From JBLNBQ01 sp050260095 (GTDB lineage Bacteria > Bacillota > UBA5301 > DYFA01), in the NCBI GenBank assembly GCA_050260095.1, contig JBLNBQ010000181.1:1-11016 (forward strand): a stretch of 11,016 nt of DNA, in the 5' to 3' direction. Position 1 is the first letter of the stretch, and the number at the start of each line of letters is the position of its first letter. Positions 1 to 5,427 of the stretch are shown piece by piece. The position numbers and the translations under genes were made by a program. Under the pieces are notes generated by a model that saw nothing but the letters and a program-made list of their open reading frames with translations, made no database searches and was not told where the DNA came from.

Positions 1-348
1 GACGAGGAGGCCTCCAACATCTCGCAGGGGCAGAAGCAGCTCTTGACCATCGCCCGGGCCATCCTGGCCGACCCGGCGATCCTGATCCTCGACGAGGCGA
101 CCAGCAGCGTGGACACGCGGACGGAGGTCAGCATCCAGAAGGCGATGACGGAACTCATGAAGGGCCGGACCAGCTTCGTGATCGCCCACCGGCTCTCGAC
201 CATCCGCGACGCCGACCTGATCCTGGTGATGAACGAGGGGACCATCATCGAACAGGGCACCCACCGGGAACTGCTCGACAAGGGCGGCTTCTATGCCGAC
301 CTGTATAACAGCCAGTTCCTCGGTGCCGACCGGGCGGAAGCGGTGTGA
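1..348 (+). CDS. ABC exporter ATP-binding C-terminal part (partial, 5' end outside window)
   Basis: This is the last 115 codons of the nucleotide-binding domain of an ABCB/MsbA-type exporter, which uses ATP to move lipids, drugs or peptides across the inner membrane. The reading frame is open from base 1. The ABC signature reads NISQGQKQ (a variant of LSGGQ). It is followed by Walker B with catalytic glutamate (ILILDEATSSVD, including the D-loop) and the switch histidine in VIAHRLSTIRDAD. The tail, with GTIIEQGTHRELL and GGFYADLYNSQF, is typical of half-transporters in which the membrane domain is fused N-terminally. That membrane domain is not visible here. The substrate cannot be told from this fragment. 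No clear U-tract terminator follows; the nearest strong hairpin is at 435-475. The family assignment is secure; the ABCB subtype rests on the tail motifs. Confidence 0.93.
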   Translation, partial: DEEASNISQGQKQLLTIARAILADPAILILDEATSSVDTRTEVSIQKAMTELMKGRTSFVIAHRLSTIRDADLILVMNEGTIIEQGTHRELLDKGGFYADLYNSQFLGADRAEAV

Positions 349-434
349 GCTTCAGGGCTTCTTCAGAGTGGGGCAGTATGATGGAACCTGGGACGAGTCA
401 CCGCAAGCTCGGCCCTCCTTAACAGCATAGACCC

Positions 435-475
435 GTGCTGGACGCCCGGGGCCGCGAGCCGGGGGCGTCCTGCAC
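435..475 (+). terminator. Strong hairpin, possible factor-assisted terminator of the ABC exporter gene
   Basis: GTGC-T-GGACGCCC at 435-447 pairs with GGGCGTCC-T-GCAC at 463-475, giving twelve pairs broken by one T-T mismatch around a G/C-rich loop. It lies about 90 bases after the ABC exporter stop codon. There is no T-run after it, so an intrinsic terminator is uncertain. It may instead be an RNA-processing element or part of a structured RNA. Confidence 0.4.
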
Positions 476-607
476 ACTCATGATCCGTGAACCCTGGTGA
501 GGGAAAAAACTCTCACCCCGAGCTGCGAACCGCCGCGCGACCAACGGGCCTTTCCTTTGGCGCGGATAGCGCTGGAGTCTATGCCAACGCCTGTGGAAGC
601 AATTCAC

Positions 608-664
608 CGGCCGGCGGCCGGTTCCTTTTGACCGCCGCCGGGGCCACCCGGGTGGGAACCGGCT
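608..664 (-). terminator. Inverted repeat after the small membrane-protein gene
   Basis: Read on the minus strand, just after the stop codon of the small gene, GCCGGTTCC pairs with GGAACCGGC. Between the arms sits a perfect 12-base palindrome CCACCCGGGTGG and a short AAAA tract. The position suits a transcript 3' end, but no U-run follows the outer stem, so this is a tentative terminator. Confidence 0.3.
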
Positions 665-668
665 CCGG

Positions 669-830
669 TCAGCCGCACTGGCCGCCCCCCGCCGTCCCGC
701 CGGCGCCGAAGCCCACGCCGCCGACCGCGAAGATGATGAAGAAGAAGAGGAAGATCAGCCAGATCCACCACCAACCCGCAAAGCCGAAGCCGGGATTGCA
801 GCCGCCGCACCCGGCCTGATTCCCGCCCAT
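669..830 (-). CDS. Small glycine-rich single-pass membrane protein (YjcZ-like)
   Basis: This encodes a 53-residue protein with three parts. The N-terminus (1-18) is rich in Gly and Cys and includes GCGGCNPGFGF. Residues about 20-37 form one very hydrophobic segment rich in Trp and Phe (GWWWIWLIFLFFFIIFAVGG). The Gly-rich tail ends in QCG. The ATG at 830 follows a strong minus-strand AAGGAGG with six bases between them, which fixes the start and is the main argument that the gene is real. The composition resembles the short hydrophobic YjcZ-type proteins of spore-forming Bacillota, but the match is of style, not of alignable motif. The three cysteines could bind metal or form disulfides; that is a guess. 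A small hairpin (843-857) sits next to the ribosome-binding site. The gene stands alone, antisense to its neighbours, in a mostly non-coding region. Confidence 0.62.
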   Translation of the reverse strand: MGGNQAGCGGCNPGFGFAGWWWIWLIFLFFFIIFAVGGVGFGAGGTAGGGQCG

Positions 831-1126
831 GATGATCCTCCTTCCCGCAGTCCGGGATGAACCTTTGCTCCCTCCAGGATACGGGACCGGCACCCCCACA
901 ACACCGGCCCAAACTGCCTATTTGGGAGCGGCGGGCGGGGCCACTCCCCCGAGCGGCGATCCGCGGCCCCGGGCGGCGGTTACCGGGCACGGCGCTCCGA
1001 TGCGCGGGGAGGACCTCGTAGACAAGTAATCCCAGCGTCCCGTTCACCGCTCGCTCGCCGCGAGGGAGGGGACCGCCGGTCTTCCCGCCAATACTTGGGT
1101 AGAATCCCAAGATGGGGGGAGCCCCG
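831..1126. other. Divergent intergenic region between small gene and beta-barrel gene
   Basis: No gene is supported here. Reading left (minus strand), a weak -10-like TATCCT lies about 50 bases upstream of the small gene, and the hairpin TCCCG-CAGTC-CGGGA (843-857, plus-strand reading) directly precedes its ribosome-binding site. Reading right, the last 35 bases hold the palindromic promoter candidate of the beta-barrel gene. The middle is GC-rich with no structure I can name. Confidence 0.45.
1094..1111 (+). promoter_or_regulatory. Palindrome enclosing a -10-like box upstream of the beta-barrel gene
   Basis: CTTGGG (1094-1099) and CCCAAG (1106-1111) form a perfect inverted repeat. The six bases between them, TAGAAT, match five of six positions of the sigma-70 -10 consensus. 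No good -35 hexamer is visible at 16-18 bases. Transcription from this box would begin around 1112-1113, leaving only about 15 bases before the GTG at 1127. The palindrome could be an operator covering the promoter; this is inferred. Confidence 0.4.
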
Positions 1127-1960
1127 GTGAAACACATCGTCGCACTGCTCCTGGCCCTTGGCTTGCTCATCGCCAGCGCACCCACCGCGCTTGCCTGCTA
1201 TGGCGCCGCCGCGATGGCGATGGGCGGCGCCTACACCTCGGTGGCCAACGGCGTCCTGGCCGTCTACTGGAATCAGGCTGGCCTGGCGTTCACGCCGGGC
1301 CGCGGGGAAGTCTCCTTGACCCAGTCGGCGCCGCTCGACTACCTCAACTACAACGCGTTTTACGGAGCGGCCGTCAAGGTGAACGACCGGCTGGGGCTGG
1401 GCTTTGGGCACACCGTCCTCGCCCCCTGGGCCGGCAACGAACGGTGGAACACCTTCGCTGCCGGGCTCAAACTCACCGACGATCTGGCGGTGGGTGGCGC
1501 CTTTCGCCTGCTAGACGGAACTGACCCTGACACAGGCAGCTACTACACCTCGCAGGGGTTCGACCTGAGCGCCCAGTACCACCGGGAGATCGCCAGCGGG
1601 ACCCTCCTGAACCTGGGTCTGCTCGTGCAGGACGTCGGTGGCCCCTCCGCCACCAACCTCTACTGGCAGAACATCCGGCCAGCCATCAGCCTCGAGACGG
1701 ATAAGCTGACGCTGGCCTTCGATGTGTACGATGCCGCGGAGATCCGCTACGCGCTGCGCAGCGAGTACAACTTCCTCCAGCACCAGGTCGGGATGGAGTA
1801 CCGTCCGCTCGGCCGGGAGGGCGGTCTGGCGCTGCGGGGCGGCTTCTACCACGATGTGCTCACCTTCGGGGCCGGCCTCAGGCTGGCGGAGTCGTTCGTC
1901 GACTTCATGGCGATGCCGGAATGGGAGGCCATCCAGGTCACGGCCGGCGTGCGGTTCTGA
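1127..1960 (+). CDS. Outer-membrane beta-barrel protein (PorV/TraF_2/UPF0164-like)
   Basis: This is a 277-residue secreted protein predicted to form a beta-barrel in the outer membrane. A Sec signal covers residues 1-23 (MKHIVALLLALGLLIASAP, ending in TALA), with cleavage likely before CYG. The mature start reads AMAMGGAYTSVANGVLAVYWNQAGLA by pieces: AMGGAYTSV then YWNQAGLAF, which is the hallmark N-terminal strand and turn of the TraF_2/UPF0164/PorV group. The rest alternates aromatic and polar residues, and the chain ends in AGVRF, a C-terminal Phe of the kind used by the barrel assembly machinery. I chose the GTG at 1127 because GGGGGGAG lies six bases upstream and the signal peptide begins there. 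An in-frame ATG at 1112 would add five residues and could be used on a leaderless message. The ligand, if any, is unknown. Confidence 0.78.
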   Translation: MKHIVALLLALGLLIASAPTALACYGAAAMAMGGAYTSVANGVLAVYWNQAGLAFTPGRGEVSLTQSAPLDYLNYNAFYGAAVKVNDRLGLGFGHTVLAPWAGNERWNTFAAGLKLTDDLAVGGAFRLLDGTDPDTGSYYTSQGFDLSAQYHREIASGTLLNLGLLVQDVGGPSATNLYWQNIRPAISLETDKLTLAFDVYDAAEIRYALRSEYNFLQHQVGMEYRPLGREGGLALRGGFYHDVLTFGAGLRLAESFVDFMAMPEWEAIQVTAGVRF

Positions 1961-1973
1961 GCGCCTGGCAGCC

Positions 1974-1995
1974 CGCCCAGGTTTCTCCCTGGGCG
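1974..1995 (+). terminator. Hairpin after the beta-barrel gene
   Basis: CGCCCAGG (1974-1981) pairs perfectly with CCTGGGCG (1988-1995) around the loop TTTCTC, starting 14 bases after the stop codon. No T-run follows, which is common for stable stems in GC-rich genomes. A 3' end here is likely but not proven. Confidence 0.5.
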
Positions 1996-2119
1996 CCGTC
2001 ACTCTCCAGTCTCCCCTTCAGGGTCTCTTCAACCGGCGCTGTCAGAATGGTAAGCGCAAGGAGAGATCCACAGAAAGGAGATGGAGGGAGCCGGCCACCG
2101 GCCAAGGCACCCGGCAAAC

Positions 2120-3256
2120 ATGGCAAACGGCACGCCTGACAAGACTCTCGCCCGGAAGGCAAGGCTGGTCTCGCTCGACACCCTGCGCGGCTTCGACATG
2201 TTCTGGATCATCGGCGCGCGGGCGCTCGCCTCCGGACTGGCGAACCTGCATCTTCCGGGCGTCTCCGCTCTGGCTGCACAGCTCACGCATTCGGCCTGGA
2301 ACGGTTTCACCTTTTACGACCTTATCTTTCCGCTGTTCATCTTCATCACAGGGGTCTCGCTCGTGCTGTCGCTGCAGAAGCGCATCGAGCGCGGCGACGA
2401 CAAGCGGGTCATCCTGCGGCACGTCTTGACGCGCACGGTGACCCTGTTCCTGCTCGGTGTCGTGTACAACGGGTTCAACCTGGGAGGGCCGGCGGGGGTG
2501 AGCGTGCGGCTCATGGGCGTCCTCCAGCGCAGCGCCCTCTGCTATCTCGCCGCGGCTCTGCTGGTGCTCTACACCAAGCCGCGGGTTCAGGCGGCCACGG
2601 TGGTGGGCCTCTTGGCGGGCTACTGGGCCGTCATGCGGTTCGTGCCCGTGCCCGGGTTCGGCGCCGGCGTCTGGACGGTCGAGGGCAACCTCGCCCACTA
2701 CCTTGATCGCCTCCTGCTGCCCGGGCGCCTCTACTTCGGCGACTGGGACCCGGAGGGGCTGCTCACCACCGTCCCGGCGATCGCCACCTGCCTCTTGGGG
2801 GCGCTCACCGCCCACTGGCTTCGGGCGGAGAGCCGCAGCAAGCTCAGCCCGGAACGCCGCACCCTCTACCTCTTCTTGGGCGGGGTGGCGCTCGCTGGAC
2901 TGGGACTCTTGCTGAGCCCGGTCTTCCCGATCAACAAGAAGCTCTGGACGAGCTCGTTCGTCCTGCTGACCGGCGGCCTGGCCGTCATGCTGCTTTCGGT
3001 CTTCCACTGGGTCATCGACCTGCGCGGCCGAAAGCGGTGGGCCTTCCCCTTCGTGGTGGTCGGGATGAACTCGCTCTTCATCTACCTGGCCGCGCGGTTC
3101 ATCCCCTTCGACCGGCTCGCGCACTGGATCGCCAGCGCCAGCCTCTTCGCCTTCCTGGGGCGCGGCCAGACGCTCTTCATCGCTCTGGCGCAACTCACCA
3201 TCGAGGGCGCGCTGCTCCTGTGGATGTACGCCCGCCGGACGTTCGTGCGGATCTGA
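2120..3256 (+). CDS. DUF5009 / HGSNAT-like multi-pass membrane acyltransferase (COG4299)
   Basis: This is a 378-residue polytopic membrane protein related to heparan-alpha-glucosaminide N-acetyltransferase and YeiB-type proteins. These are thought to move acyl groups across the membrane onto sugars or other acceptors; the bacterial substrate is unknown. Family signatures in order are RLVSLDTLRGFDMFWIIG near the start, FYDLIFPLFIFITGVSLVLSL (first two helices), RLMGVLQRSALCYL, DPEGLLTTVPAIATCLLGAL, NKKLWTSSFVLLTGGL, and the closing RRWAFPFVVVGMNSLFIYL-like stretch (here KRWAFPFVVVGMNSLF). About ten membrane helices are expected. The start is unsure: ATG 2120 has only a weak AAGG 12 bases upstream, while ATG 2081 has AAGGAG directly against it with no spacing. 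The conserved region begins 10 residues after ATG 2120. Its 3' end nearly meets the convergent regulator gene. Confidence 0.85.
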   Translation: MANGTPDKTLARKARLVSLDTLRGFDMFWIIGARALASGLANLHLPGVSALAAQLTHSAWNGFTFYDLIFPLFIFITGVSLVLSLQKRIERGDDKRVILRHVLTRTVTLFLLGVVYNGFNLGGPAGVSVRLMGVLQRSALCYLAAALLVLYTKPRVQAATVVGLLAGYWAVMRFVPVPGFGAGVWTVEGNLAHYLDRLLLPGRLYFGDWDPEGLLTTVPAIATCLLGALTAHWLRAESRSKLSPERRTLYLFLGGVALAGLGLLLSPVFPINKKLWTSSFVLLTGGLAVMLLSVFHWVIDLRGRKRWAFPFVVVGMNSLFIYLAARFIPFDRLAHWIASASLFAFLGRGQTLFIALAQLTIEGALLLWMYARRTFVRI

Positions 3257-3268
3257 CCTCTGGGAGGC

Positions 3269-4051
3269 TCAGGACAGTTCGGAGGTCTTGAGCAACTGGA
3301 TGAAGCGGAGGAGGAAGCTGAACTCCTTCTTGGTGAAGGTGCAGACCATGCGGAGGACGCTCTGCACCTCCGGCTCGGTCAGAAGCTCGCGCAGTTCCGG
3401 AGTCATCGCGGTGAGCATCTGCTCGAGACCGGGGCTTTCCACGATCAGGTAGCAGGGCGAGATTCCGAGCACGCCGGCGATCCGCTGCAGCGTCTCGAGG
3501 GAAGGGTGCGTCCGCCCGTTCTCGATCTGGGCCACCAGGCTGACCGAGACGCCGGCCCGTTCGGCCACCTCCGCCCGGGAGAGCGCCAGGTTGGCGCGGA
3601 GGGTCTTGAGCTTCGCGCCGAGCGAATCCCGCTCGCCCGGGGGCAGGAGCTGGCTGGGGGCCACGCCCAGGACCTCCGAGAGGCGGCGCAACGTGGCGAC
3701 CGCCGGGGTGGTGAGGTCGCGCTCGATCTGGCTCAGATAGGAGGCGGAAATGCCAAGCTGCCCGGCGACTTCCTCGAGCGTGAGGTCGCGGGCTTCCCGG
3801 GCGAGGCGGAGACGGGCTCCCAAGGAGAGCCCGTTTTCGCCCGCTTCGCTTTCGGAGGGGCCGGAGAAGATGGCGGCGGGAGCGAGCCCCAGGGTTTCGG
3901 CGAGACGACGGGCTACCTTGAGGGAGGGGCGTTTCTTCCCCTGTTCAATCTCGCTCAGGTACGAGACGGAGACCCTGGCCCGCTCCGCCAGTTGCCCGAG
4001 GGTCCAGCCCCGTTCTTCCCGCTCCCTGCGGACCGTCTCTGCAAAACTCAC
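3269..4051 (-). CDS. Transcriptional regulator with three tandem XRE-type helix-turn-helix domains
   Basis: This is a 260-residue predicted DNA-binding protein built from three Cro/CI-type (HTH_3) domains. Domain 1 covers about 4-62 (TLGQLAERARVSVSYLSEIE), domain 2 about 77-136 (TLEEVAGQLGISASYLSQIE), and domain 3 about 144-203 (SRAEVAERAGVSVSLVAQIE). Each keeps the recognition helix with xSxSYLSxIExG and the hydrophobic fourth helix ending in LG[LVI][AS]P. A helical tail (205-260) containing TKKEFSFLLRFIQLLK may mediate oligomerisation. Most XRE regulators carry one such domain. I prefer the GTG at 4051, which has GGGGAG six bases to its GGAG core and starts directly at SFAETVRRERE. The ATG at 4099 would add 16 residues and has only a poor GTAGG. 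An imperfect palindrome upstream (4108-4128) is a candidate autoregulatory operator. Targets are unknown. Confidence 0.86.
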   Translation of the reverse strand: MSFAETVRREREERGWTLGQLAERARVSVSYLSEIEQGKKRPSLKVARRLAETLGLAPAAIFSGPSESEAGENGLSLGARLRLAREARDLTLEEVAGQLGISASYLSQIERDLTTPAVATLRRLSEVLGVAPSQLLPPGERDSLGAKLKTLRANLALSRAEVAERAGVSVSLVAQIENGRTHPSLETLQRIAGVLGISPCYLIVESPGLEQMLTAMTPELRELLTEPEVQSVLRMVCTFTKKEFSFLLRFIQLLKTSELS

Positions 4052-4107
4052 CCGTCTCTCCCCTTCGCTGGGTAAACTCCTGCTGTCGGCAAGTGCCATG
4101 GACCTAC

Positions 4108-4128
4108 ATTCGCCGGTTCCCGCCGAAT
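4108..4128. promoter_or_regulatory. 21-bp imperfect palindrome, candidate operator
   Basis: ATTCGCCGG and CCGCCGAAT flank a TTC centre. The half-sites agree at eight of nine positions. The element lies between the divergent triple-HTH regulator and response-regulator genes, just upstream of the regulator. This is where XRE proteins often bind their own promoters. Binding is inferred; no second copy was spotted. Confidence 0.4.
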
Positions 4129-4183
4129 CCCTCCTCCTTCATCTACCCGGCTCTTTCGGGGCATATGGTGGAAGGAATTTCCG

Positions 4184-4212
4184 GCAAGGCGGCGAACGCC
4201 TTGCTTTGTTTG
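4184..4212 (+). terminator. Hairpin plus T-rich tract in the leader of the response regulator (attenuator-like)
   Basis: GCAAGGCG (4184-4191) pairs perfectly with CGCCTTGC (4197-4204) around GCGAA, followed by TTTGTTTG. On the plus strand this has the form of an intrinsic terminator. No plus-strand gene precedes it, since the neighbour on the left runs the other way. It lies 46 bases before the TTG start at 4250, so it could be an attenuator, or end a short unseen transcript. Confidence 0.45.
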
Positions 4213-4234
4213 ATGGTGGCCTAACGTGAGCTGT

Positions 4235-4240
4235 GGAGGT
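4235..4240 (+). promoter_or_regulatory. Ribosome-binding site fixing a TTG start
   Basis: GGAGGT lies nine bases before TTG 4250, whose product begins at the usual point of a receiver domain (TRHRILVVDD). The upstream in-frame GTG at 4226 precedes this site and would encode a meaningless eight-residue lead, so the TTG is preferred. Confidence 0.7.
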
Positions 4241-4249
4241 GGCCCTCGG

Positions 4250-4645
4250 TTGACTAGGCACCGGATTCTGGTGGTCGACGACCGGCCCAGCATCGTGGAG
4301 GTCCTGCGGCTCTTCCTCCAGATGCGAGGGTACGAGACGCGGGAAGCTTTCAACGGGAATCAGGCGCTTGCGGCCATGCGCAAGGAGCGCCCCGACCTGG
4401 TCCTGCTGGACCTGGTGATTCCGGAACGGACCGGGTTCGAGGTCTTGCGCATCATGAAAGAAGACCCGGAACTCCGCAGCATCCCTGTGATCGTGATGAC
4501 GGCCCGGAGCGAAGTGGGCGACCTGCCCGCCGCCGGTCTGGAAGGCGCGTCCGGGCTCATCAAGAAGCCCTTCGACCTGGAAGAGGTGGCCGACGCCATC
4601 GCCGGCACCCTGGCCCGGGCGGGGGTGCGCGAGGCGGGCGCCTAG
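4250..4645 (+). CDS. Single-domain response regulator (CheY/Spo0F-like receiver)
   Basis: This is a 131-residue protein consisting of one receiver (REC) domain and no output domain. Visible catalytic residues are the acidic pair D10-D11 (ILVVDDRPS), the phospho-acceptor D54 (VLLDLVIPERTGFEVL), the switch Thr T84 (VIVMTAR) and the conserved Lys K106 before Pro (IKKPFDLEEV). Such lone receivers act as phosphorelay intermediates or bind partner proteins after phosphorylation by a histidine kinase. No kinase is in the window, so its partner is unknown. The gene has a TTG start with GGAGGT nine bases upstream. It is divergent from the triple-HTH regulator and convergent with the importer ATPase gene, whose stop codon overlaps its own through the tetranucleotide CTAG. 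Regulation may involve the terminator-like hairpin in its leader. Confidence 0.92.
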   Translation: MTRHRILVVDDRPSIVEVLRLFLQMRGYETREAFNGNQALAAMRKERPDLVLLDLVIPERTGFEVLRIMKEDPELRSIPVIVMTARSEVGDLPAAGLEGASGLIKKPFDLEEVADAIAGTLARAGVREAGA

Positions 4646-4651
4646 CGCCCG
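4635..4651. terminator. Perfect hairpin over two overlapping convergent stop codons
   Basis: CGGGCGC (4635-4641), CTA, then GCGCCCG (4645-4651) form a perfect 7-bp stem with a three-base loop. The plus-strand TAG of the response regulator (4643-4645) and the minus-strand TAG of the ATPase (4642-4644) both sit at the loop. The element is nearly symmetric, so it could help end transcription in both directions. There is no T-run on either side. Confidence 0.4.
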
Positions 4652-5427
4652 GCCGCCAGCCCCAGAGGCAGGTACATCGGTACGCCATCGGTGTCGTACT
4701 CGATGCGCGCCTCCACGCCGAACACCTGGCGGAGCAGGGCGGGAGTGAGGATGCGGGAAGGCTCCCCCTGAGCTACGATGCGCCCTTCCTGGAGGGCGAT
4801 CAGGCGGTGGCTGTAGCGCGCCGCCTGATTGATGTCATGGAGGACCATGATCACAGTCAGCCCGAGGGAGTGATTGAGCCGGCGGACGAGTTCCATCACC
4901 TCGAGCTGGTGCGAGATGTCGAGATAAGTGGTGGGTTCATCGAGCAGGAGCACTTCCGGCGTCTGGGCCAGCGCCAGCGCGATCCATGCCCGCTGGCGTT
5001 CGCCGCCCGAAAGGGTGGCCACCGGACGATCGGCGAGGTGCTCCAGCTTCGTCTCGGAGAGCGCCCACGACACCACTTCGGCGTCGGTCGACGAGGGTCG
5101 TTCCCACCAGCGCACGTGCGGCGAACGGCCGTACCAGGCGAGTTCGCGCACGGTCAGATCGGCCGGGGCGTCGGGCCCCTGGGGGAGCAGGGCCAACTGG
5201 CGGGCGAGCCGGGTGGGGGCCATGCTCTGCAGATCCTTACCGTGCAGGTACACCGCGCCGTGACGGGGCTTCAGCGCTCGGGAAAGCGCCTTGAGCACCG
5301 TCGATTTGCCTGACCCGTTGGGGCCGATGAGGGAGATGACCTCTTTGGCCTTGATCGCCAGGTCGAGGTCGCGGACGATCTCCCGCTCGTCGTAGGCCAG
5401 ATGAAGCTTCTTGGCCTCCAGGATCAC
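4642..5427 (-). CDS. ABC importer ATP-binding protein, FecE/BtuD-type
   Basis: This is a 261-residue ATPase that powers uptake of iron-siderophore, haem or cobalamin-type compounds with the upstream permease and binding protein. Visible motifs in order are Walker A GPNGSGKST (35-43), the Q-loop in LALLPQGPDAP, the signature LSGGERQRAW, Walker B EVLLLDEPTTYLD, and the switch His in MVLHDINQAARY. The tail LRQVFGVEARIEYDTDGVPM is typical of the FecE/BtuD family. The GTG start at 5427 overlaps the permease stop as GTGA and has AAGGAGGAG six bases upstream, so translation is probably coupled. Longer reading to the left of the permease stop is an antisense-like artefact and was dropped. The transported compound cannot be decided from sequence alone. 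Confidence 0.93.
   Translation of the reverse strand: MILEAKKLHLAYDEREIVRDLDLAIKAKEVISLIGPNGSGKSTVLKALSRALKPRHGAVYLHGKDLQSMAPTRLARQLALLPQGPDAPADLTVRELAWYGRSPHVRWWERPSSTDAEVVSWALSETKLEHLADRPVATLSGGERQRAWIALALAQTPEVLLLDEPTTYLDISHQLEVMELVRRLNHSLGLTVIMVLHDINQAARYSHRLIALQEGRIVAQGEPSRILTPALLRQVFGVEARIEYDTDGVPMYLPLGLAAGR

Larger units (their letters stand above)
349..668. other. Non-coding stretch with serial hairpins
   Basis: No convincing gene is seen in these 320 bases on either strand. The short open frames have no ribosome-binding site and low-complexity arginine-rich translations. The stretch carries several inverted repeats in a row: 435-475 (strong), 496-517 (GGTGAG/CTCACC), 557-587 (TTGGC/GCCAA with an inner ATAG/CTAT), and GCCGGTTCC near 616-624 pairing with GGAACCGGC near 656-664. 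It could be a 3' UTR followed by a structured RNA, or back-to-back terminators for the ABC gene and the minus-strand small gene. I compared it by eye with common riboswitch consensus motifs and recognised none. Confidence 0.5.

Noticed and set aside
419..607. 62-codon minus-strand frame in the non-coding region
   Set aside because: GTG start without a ribosome-binding site, arginine-rich, and it crosses two hairpins.
726..756. Purine-rich run GAAGATGATGAAGAAGAAG
   Set aside because: It is the reverse of the TTC/ATC codons for the Phe/Ile-rich membrane segment of the small protein, not an independent repeat.
2042..3193. Long minus-strand open frame opposite the DUF5009 gene
   Set aside because: Its translation is rich in Glu, Arg, Gln and Pro with no family likeness, and it mirrors a gene with clear membrane-protein signatures; it results from high GC at third codon positions.
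4052..4078. Glycine-riboswitch-like bases GCGAAGGGGAGAGACGG on the minus strand
   Set aside because: Only a short resemblance, with no aptamer stems, and it is simply the ribosome-binding site of the regulator gene.
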